Of a stretch of DNA of 56,259 nt, positions 50,642 through 56,259 are shown piece after piece. Under the pieces are notes generated by a model. That model made no database searches. It saw only the letters and a program-made list of their open reading frames with translations, and had not been told where the DNA came from. The position numbers and the translations under genes were made by a program. Source of the DNA: Mesaphorura yosii (lineage: Eukaryota; Arthropoda; Collembola; Poduromorpha; Tullbergiidae); NCBI GenBank assembly GCA_009869945.1, contig WIXG01000438.1, forward strand, positions 1 to 56,259. The letters are read 5' to 3'. Position 1 is the first letter of the stretch, and every line of letters begins with the position of its first letter.

Positions 50642-53374
50642 TGTCAGGAAGTAGACACTAGGAACAAATCCTATTCCGCAAGCAACAAAGTTTGATGTTC
50701 TAATTTTTATACGTTGTACGTGCTTCTTTATATTTTATCGAATCACACTCCTTCCTCGTCCTCTTTTTTTTATTGTTGTCACTAGACGTTGGTTTCATAT
50801 TTTTACTTACTGTTGCATGGGATTTTTTTTGCCTTGTGCTTCAAACTCAATAATTTTCTTCATCAACACAAAACTTTATCAACGTCATATACATTTCCCT
50901 TCCGATTTTATTTTTTTACACAGGATAAAAGTGCTTCCATTCCAGAACAAAATTAGAATCATGCTTAACAGTTTCAATGTTGCAAAATTTCCACTTCATG
51001 TCTAACAAAAAGGCAACATTTCGCTTAACACAAGGCTCATAATATCTCAGTGTTCCTATTCAAACTGATACTCATTCGACAACATTATACACAGGTACAA
51101 AAAGCATTCCACGTAGAAAGCATAGTTGTGTTCATCAATTAGATAAAGCAGAGTATTTTTATTTTGACTTGTTCACGCCGTATTTCCTTATCCTGCCAAA
51201 CATCTTCCGCTTCCATACATCCACTACTTAATTCTGGACTGTCTCATTTTTCCATTGTAATAAGTTACTGCCATTATCAAGTGTAATTACAAATACAATG
51301 CCAATCACAATCAACTACCTGGAGCGTGAATTATTGTACAATCAGCAATCGTTCATTATTTTGTACGTCACAATCAATTTGCAATAGAAACTTTATCGTC
51401 CAGAAAGTATAATTAGTAAAAAACTATGGGCAATCCAATATCCAAGTTAAACAACAATAAAGATGTATGTGTAAGAATGTATGAAATATTATAAAATGCT
51501 TGAGGCAATCTTGTACTAATTTGTAGAGTTTATATACTTTTGATTGCTATTATTGTTCAAAACTTTTACTAAAATTTTCTGACAATTTATAACAATCATT
51601 TAATCATTTTATATCTTTGTCAATCACAAATGACCTGGTCATAAAGAAAGAGTGTACAATCTTATGATGCAAATAGAAATACTAGTACTTTATGCTAAGA
51701 CTGTTCAAATGTATGAAAGTTCAATCATCAGCGTATACTTTTTAGTACTTCTTGCAATCAAATTCCTAGATCTAGATTCTAATTCTTGTACAAATGCAAG
51801 AGGTATTGACAATTTTATTGTTCTGCCTAATTTTCTGTATAAAATTATTGCTTCAATAAACCATTCTATGTTTATTAGACAAAATTTGCACATGTTCTTA
51901 GCTTACTTTGTATTCATTTCAGTCCAAGCACTTAATTTACTTAAATCAATTCAATTGAACGAATAGTTCAAACAGATCGGAATATATTATGAATATTATA
52001 AAAACCATTTGCGGGTTAACCAGCAGGACCTTGATGGTTGTCATTCTCGTACGGAATCTGGGGAAGAAGTATGGATGAGCTTGGACGCATTGCTCGAAAT
52101 AAAGTGCATCCAAACTTGGAAAAATTTTGGCAACTTACAGAGTGACAATGTAGTCCTTTTATAGCGCAAATTAGTATATCGGGTTTTTGCATCGCAGTAC
52201 ATTGACCTTCACTCACATTCTTTGACAAACCATTAACCAAGTCGCAGGAACTCGATACTTGAGACACAAAGGCAAAGTTGGCTTCACGTTCGTAACAAAG
52301 CGGAAGAGGGGGCATGAGATAGACAAGCTGTTAAATTGCTTTCTCTTCTTCCGTGTAATATTTCGATTCCTGCCTGCTAATGGCAGTTAGCGTGGGCATT
52401 CACCAAGTTGCCAATATTCTGGTGTGGTGCTTCGTACATCAGTGTACATCATAAAAGGCATTTTCCTATTGGCAAAGTACTACTATCTCTTAGTATTGAT
52501 TTCCAATGCTTCAGTAATTTCCCAGCACTCGATTCCATTCGATATTTTGAAAGCCTGAGCGATTGGACTTTCTCCAGTTCTCGTGGAGCGGTTTGTTATT
52601 TATTTAGTATGAAGGACAAAGCCCAATGCCAAAAACACAAACACGCTAGCTTCTCGCCAAGAAACAGTTTAGATTCCATTATCATCATTTTTTCATGCCA
52701 TCTACGTTGCCATTGCCCTGCACGATATCCATTATAAAATTATGAAGACAATTTTGCAAAAAGAAAACTGCCAGCGTAGCCATTTACTCGATCCAGACAA
52801 CATGCAACGTATACTTTTGCACACGCTCTCTCCACACCATGGCTATGGCTATGCATCAATTTTCGTGGTTATCCAATGTCATTTTGCATTCTGGTAGAGC
52901 CAGTGAGTTGCTGGTGAAGAGTACTTGCAGTTCAATTCGTTCGTAGTAGTTCGCGTAGAATGGAGACATTGGAAAGGTCAAATCATTGTTGTTGGTTTAG
53001 AATGGTCGTGATACTCTGATACACTCTTGCTTCATTGCAATAGTTGCATTTGAGCGTTGCCTTTTTGTTTATGATGGCAATAGAAAAAATCATAAATCGA
53101 AAACCGGAAAAAGATCCTGGAAGTGCTTAGAATAGAAGTGGATTTATACTTCTAGTGCGCATACTACATTGCTTCCGGCAGTTCTCGGAAGCGTGTACTT
53201 GTTTGCAGCTTCATATGCGTGTTGAGTTCAGAATTTTTATAGACTCCAATCGAATTGCTAATTGTCATGTGCAACCAGAGCGTTCGAGTGAGGCATACTT
53301 GCATCCGACATGCCCTGACCTAGGGAAAGTAGTTCTCCGTACAACGAAAAACATTTCCAATTTGCAAACCAGGA
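50642..53374. other. ZNF367 3' UTR and PTPDC1 upstream region
   Basis: The first 0.8-1.3 kb is strongly AT-rich and is probably a long ZNF367 3' UTR; an AATAAA lies at 51456-51461. The remaining part to 53374 should hold the PTPDC1 promoter and 5' UTR. No further gene is supported; a 104-codon open frame at 51652-51966 is low-complexity and hydrophobic. Confidence 0.55.
51456..51461 (+). promoter_or_regulatory. Possible polyadenylation signal of ZNF367
   Basis: AATAAA about 815 nt after the stop codon, in an AT-rich tract suited to a 3' UTR. Confidence 0.45.
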
Positions 53375-55553
53375 ATGGACGACTTCACCGTTCCCGGCGC
53401 ACTTGGACACCCGGGTAACGAACCCATCCCGCCTACCTCACAGTACAACAAGTTGTCTGATAGCCTGCGGCGAGTGGCTCCTCAGCATTTAACTTGCTCC
53501 GTATTTTGTGGTGGAAAGCGTTGCAAATATGAACGAGGAACAAGTTGGGGACCGGACGCTTGTGCCGTTGATGGACTTTATTCTCATTGGTGAGTCTGGT
53601 TGATGTTGCCACAGATTAGCATGGATGGATGATTCCGTTGTAACATGCCTCTAACCTCAGGATAACCGACGACATATTGGCGATGTCAAGACCAAATACT
53701 TTGGTGATGGAGGAACATAACATTTTGGAACAATTTCACAGGTACGTTCTTTGCCATGATACTAATTTCAACAATGTCGGTGGCAATTGTGTTTCTTTAC
53801 CCTAATTTCCACACTCCGGAATTCATTTTCCGTCATTTCACAGCCATGACACAATCATCTAGGAATTCTTCCATATTGTGCTTCTTTTTTTCCCTTTCTG
53901 TCCCGTTGCAGGTTGGGGATTAAATCCGTCGTTAACTTGGAAATACCTGGAGAGCATTCAAGTTGCAGTCTAATGCCCTTGCATTTAAGTGGATTTTCGT
54001 ACGACCCCGCGGTATTAATGGATAACGGAAGTGGGTGCACTTGTTCCTTGTTTTGGAAAGTCTTGGAGCTTAACCCGTCTAATTTCATTTTTAGTTTATT
54101 TCTACAACTATGGGTGGAGAGATTACGGAGAAGCATCGCTGACGCATCTTCTGGACATGGTGAAAGTGCTCTCATTTTGTGTGACCGAAGGGAAAGTCGC
54201 TGTTCACTGTCATGCAGGTCTTGGCAGAACAGGCGTCCTGATCGCATGCTATCTCGTCTACGCGATGAGACAGAGAGCGAACGAAGCCATTCGATTCGTG
54301 AGGAACAAGAGGCCGGGATCCGTCCAAAGTCGCCTGCACATTTTAACTGTTCAGCAGTTTGAACAATTTATACTTCCAAATTGCATTATTTTTTGCAACC
54401 GTGACTTACTAAAAGACAAGAAATTACAAGACTTTACACTCGCGAGCTACCTAAAAAGACAGCACATTATTTTGCACGGGAATGAACGGAAAACCCTCAG
54501 GCATATTCCAAAGGTATTCACAAAAATGTCTCACAATCTAATTCCAAATATTTTCCAGAAAGCTTAAAGTCATTTGAACTTTCGCTTACAGATTTTGCAT
54601 GTAATTTGTGAAAGGCTACTTGGACTGTGCGGACGTCCTAGCGTACATGGAAACGCAGATCTCGATGAGCTTGACTCCGACGAAGGCATTGCGCCCATCC
54701 CTTCCATTCCAGACACACCAACAAGTCACTCCGGAGTGACTTCTCCTAGCGGCAACAACACGAGTGATGACGCCTCGTCTTTCGTTGCGAGTATGAACCT
54801 GATAAAAGTAAGTACTTTGCAATATCCATTCACTGTGCATAGTTGCGGCTTCAAGCTCTCATTCTCTGAAGCAGATGAACAAGAAGTCTGAAATTTTGTA
54901 CACGACGGAGGAAGTTGTTCGTGCCTTCATGTCTGATCACCTCAACATGACCGAAGGACTCTCTCGCTTTGTTCGTCAGTACCGTTTCGAACTAAATCAG
55001 AAAGGAGTCGGAGCCTGGGTGCGTCTTTCGCGTGAAACGAACCTCTACGTACTCACAGCGTTGTTTTTGCTGTGGCTGGAGCATTTGAGGACCCCCTTGC
55101 TTGGGAGTGAAGAGCTGACAACCATAGTCTTGCAAGCAAATGATCACCAGGAAACGCTGAAGCGATTGCCCTTCGAAGTCTCCACCACTCTGGATTATGT
55201 TCTTCATTTTATGGCAAACTTGGACCCAAAAGACAACGAACTGGATGTCATGTTGCGGAGACTCTCAGCGTCGTTGACAATGAGAATTGTACCGAGTACG
55301 CAGGACACGCAAATATATCCAGGCTTTCATTCCATCAACTATGAACGTAAAATACAAAAAGACTCTGAATTCTCAACTCGCTTTCAAGGAAGGCATTAAA
55401 TCTCAATATTTTGATGCCCGACAAATAGGCAAGCCAAGAAAATTAAGCGATGGAACGCTGAGCAAAATCTTGTTGGTTTTGAGGGGAGTGGTGGAGCAAC
55501 ACAGGAAGGATTTGAAGATGCCCGTAGAAGTCACAATCACGTCACCCCAATAA
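53375..55553 (+). CDS. PTPDC1: Protein tyrosine phosphatase domain-containing protein 1 (PTPDC1)
   Basis: Cysteine-based dual-specificity-type phosphatase; the human protein is linked to centrosomes, cilia length and cytokinesis. Exons: 53375-53589, 53661-53741, 53912-54030, 54095-54513, 54592-54807, 54875-55288, 55389-55553, giving 542 residues (human about 750). The N-terminal [13 protein letters not shown] and [12 protein letters not shown] match the family. The active site is [10 protein letters not shown] with C177 and R183, and the likely general acid is D148 in [18 protein letters not shown] follows the domain. The C-terminal half matches the conserved PTPDC1 tail domain ([29 protein letters not shown]) and ends with [17 protein letters not shown], like the human C-terminal helix. 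The vertebrate middle linker is mostly missing. The last junction uses a weak donor (ATT|GTACCG); without it the frame ends at 55399. Confidence 0.92.
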
Positions 55554-56259
55554 TGCACATGTCTTAATTTTAAAACGTAATCTTTGTTAATCAAATTGCA
55601 TAGAAATTAAATTAACATGAACATTAAACAGAAAGTATGGAGACCTGGCTCTAAAATTTAAATACCCGTATTCTGCATTTCTGTGATGGGATACAAATTG
55701 TAGTATGTAGGCTGGACTGACTGAGCATATCCCCATTTATCTACACAGCGCATGTAATTCACAACCCATTAATTTACTGACACAAAAATATGCACCAGGT
55801 AGACTCTCGTTTTCAGATAACAGGTACTTGGCCTCAGCATTGTGCGCGAGTTGCAAATTGCAGGTACAACGCTAGTTGTTGCTTTACATATTGCTTCGTG
55901 TCAGTCAGACTGAAGTGATAAGAACTGGATTTGAAGGTTATTGAAAAAGTTGCAAGCGCAGAGATAAGAGCGGCAGGCCGTCGTAATATGCGACATGAAC
56001 CAATTCGCAAGTTCCTCTGCCCGAATCTGTCAGTCGTTGGACTACATTGCTTCTAGTAAGTAGTAAGGCCAAATTGACTTGCGACGGAAGGAATCTTGCT
56101 TGGCGTTGACGTGATCGACAGACCGCAGCAAGGAAAGGTAAGATTTAACGAGCAGAGGCTTGTTTAGCTGTCATTCACGTTTGTCGCATTCCGAATAACC
56201 TTCCATTGGCGAATTCTGCAGCTGCAGCTGGTGATTTTAACGAATGTCAGAGGGGGGGG
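55554..56259. other. PTPDC1 3' region and window end
   Basis: ATTAAA variants at 55606-55611 and 55623-55628 are the nearest polyadenylation candidates, about 55-75 nt past the stop codon. The remainder shows no exon. The window ends in eight G residues (56252-56259) after a CTGCAGCTGCAG palindrome, which looks like the edge of an assembled contig. Confidence 0.5.

Noticed and set aside
1..56259. CRISPR array, integrase, phage or bacterial operon
   Set aside because: The genes are spliced animal genes and no regularly spaced identical repeats were seen; such systems do not apply here.

Overview
The window is animal nuclear DNA, most likely from an arthropod. This rests on seven multi-exon metazoan genes with GT-AG introns, mostly 39-130 bp, polyadenylation hexamers and long AT-rich intergenic DNA. 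There is no sign of a bacterial, organellar or viral origin. The compact introns fit a small-intron arthropod such as a branchiopod crustacean or an insect, but the species cannot be fixed from the sequence alone.

Layout. From 1 to about 20.0 kb no convincing gene is seen; it holds two inverted arrays of a degenerate 15-bp repeat (7.2 and 7.6 kb), some palindromes and one weak candidate exon (17.6 kb). A dense cluster follows from 20.0 to 34.5 kb: aph-1 (gamma-secretase subunit, minus), SGT co-chaperone (minus), SMU1 splicing factor (plus), SPTLC1 serine palmitoyltransferase subunit 1 (plus) and a SERBP1/HABP4/Vig-type mRNA- and ribosome-binding protein (minus). From 34.5 to 48.2 kb lies 13.7 kb of DNA without a recognisable gene. 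It is followed by the ZNF367 zinc-finger factor (plus, 48.2-50.6 kb) and PTPDC1, a dual-specificity-type phosphatase (plus, 53.4-55.6 kb). All seven were reconstructed exon by exon in frame; SMU1 comes out at 513 codons, which is the length I recall for human SMU1.

The genes do not form one pathway. Several are housekeeping genes: splicing, sphingolipid synthesis, chaperoning of tail-anchored proteins, translation. The strongest large-scale signal is linkage. From memory, the human counterparts HABP4, ZNF367, PTPDC1, SPTLC1 and SMU1 are all on chromosome 9, four of them at 9q22, with HABP4 and ZNF367 adjacent and divergent as here. The window therefore looks like a preserved piece of an ancestral animal linkage group, and the empty 13.7 kb is a candidate shared regulatory landscape. 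The most striking local structure is a 191-bp near-perfect palindrome in intron 1 of the SERBP1/Vig gene.
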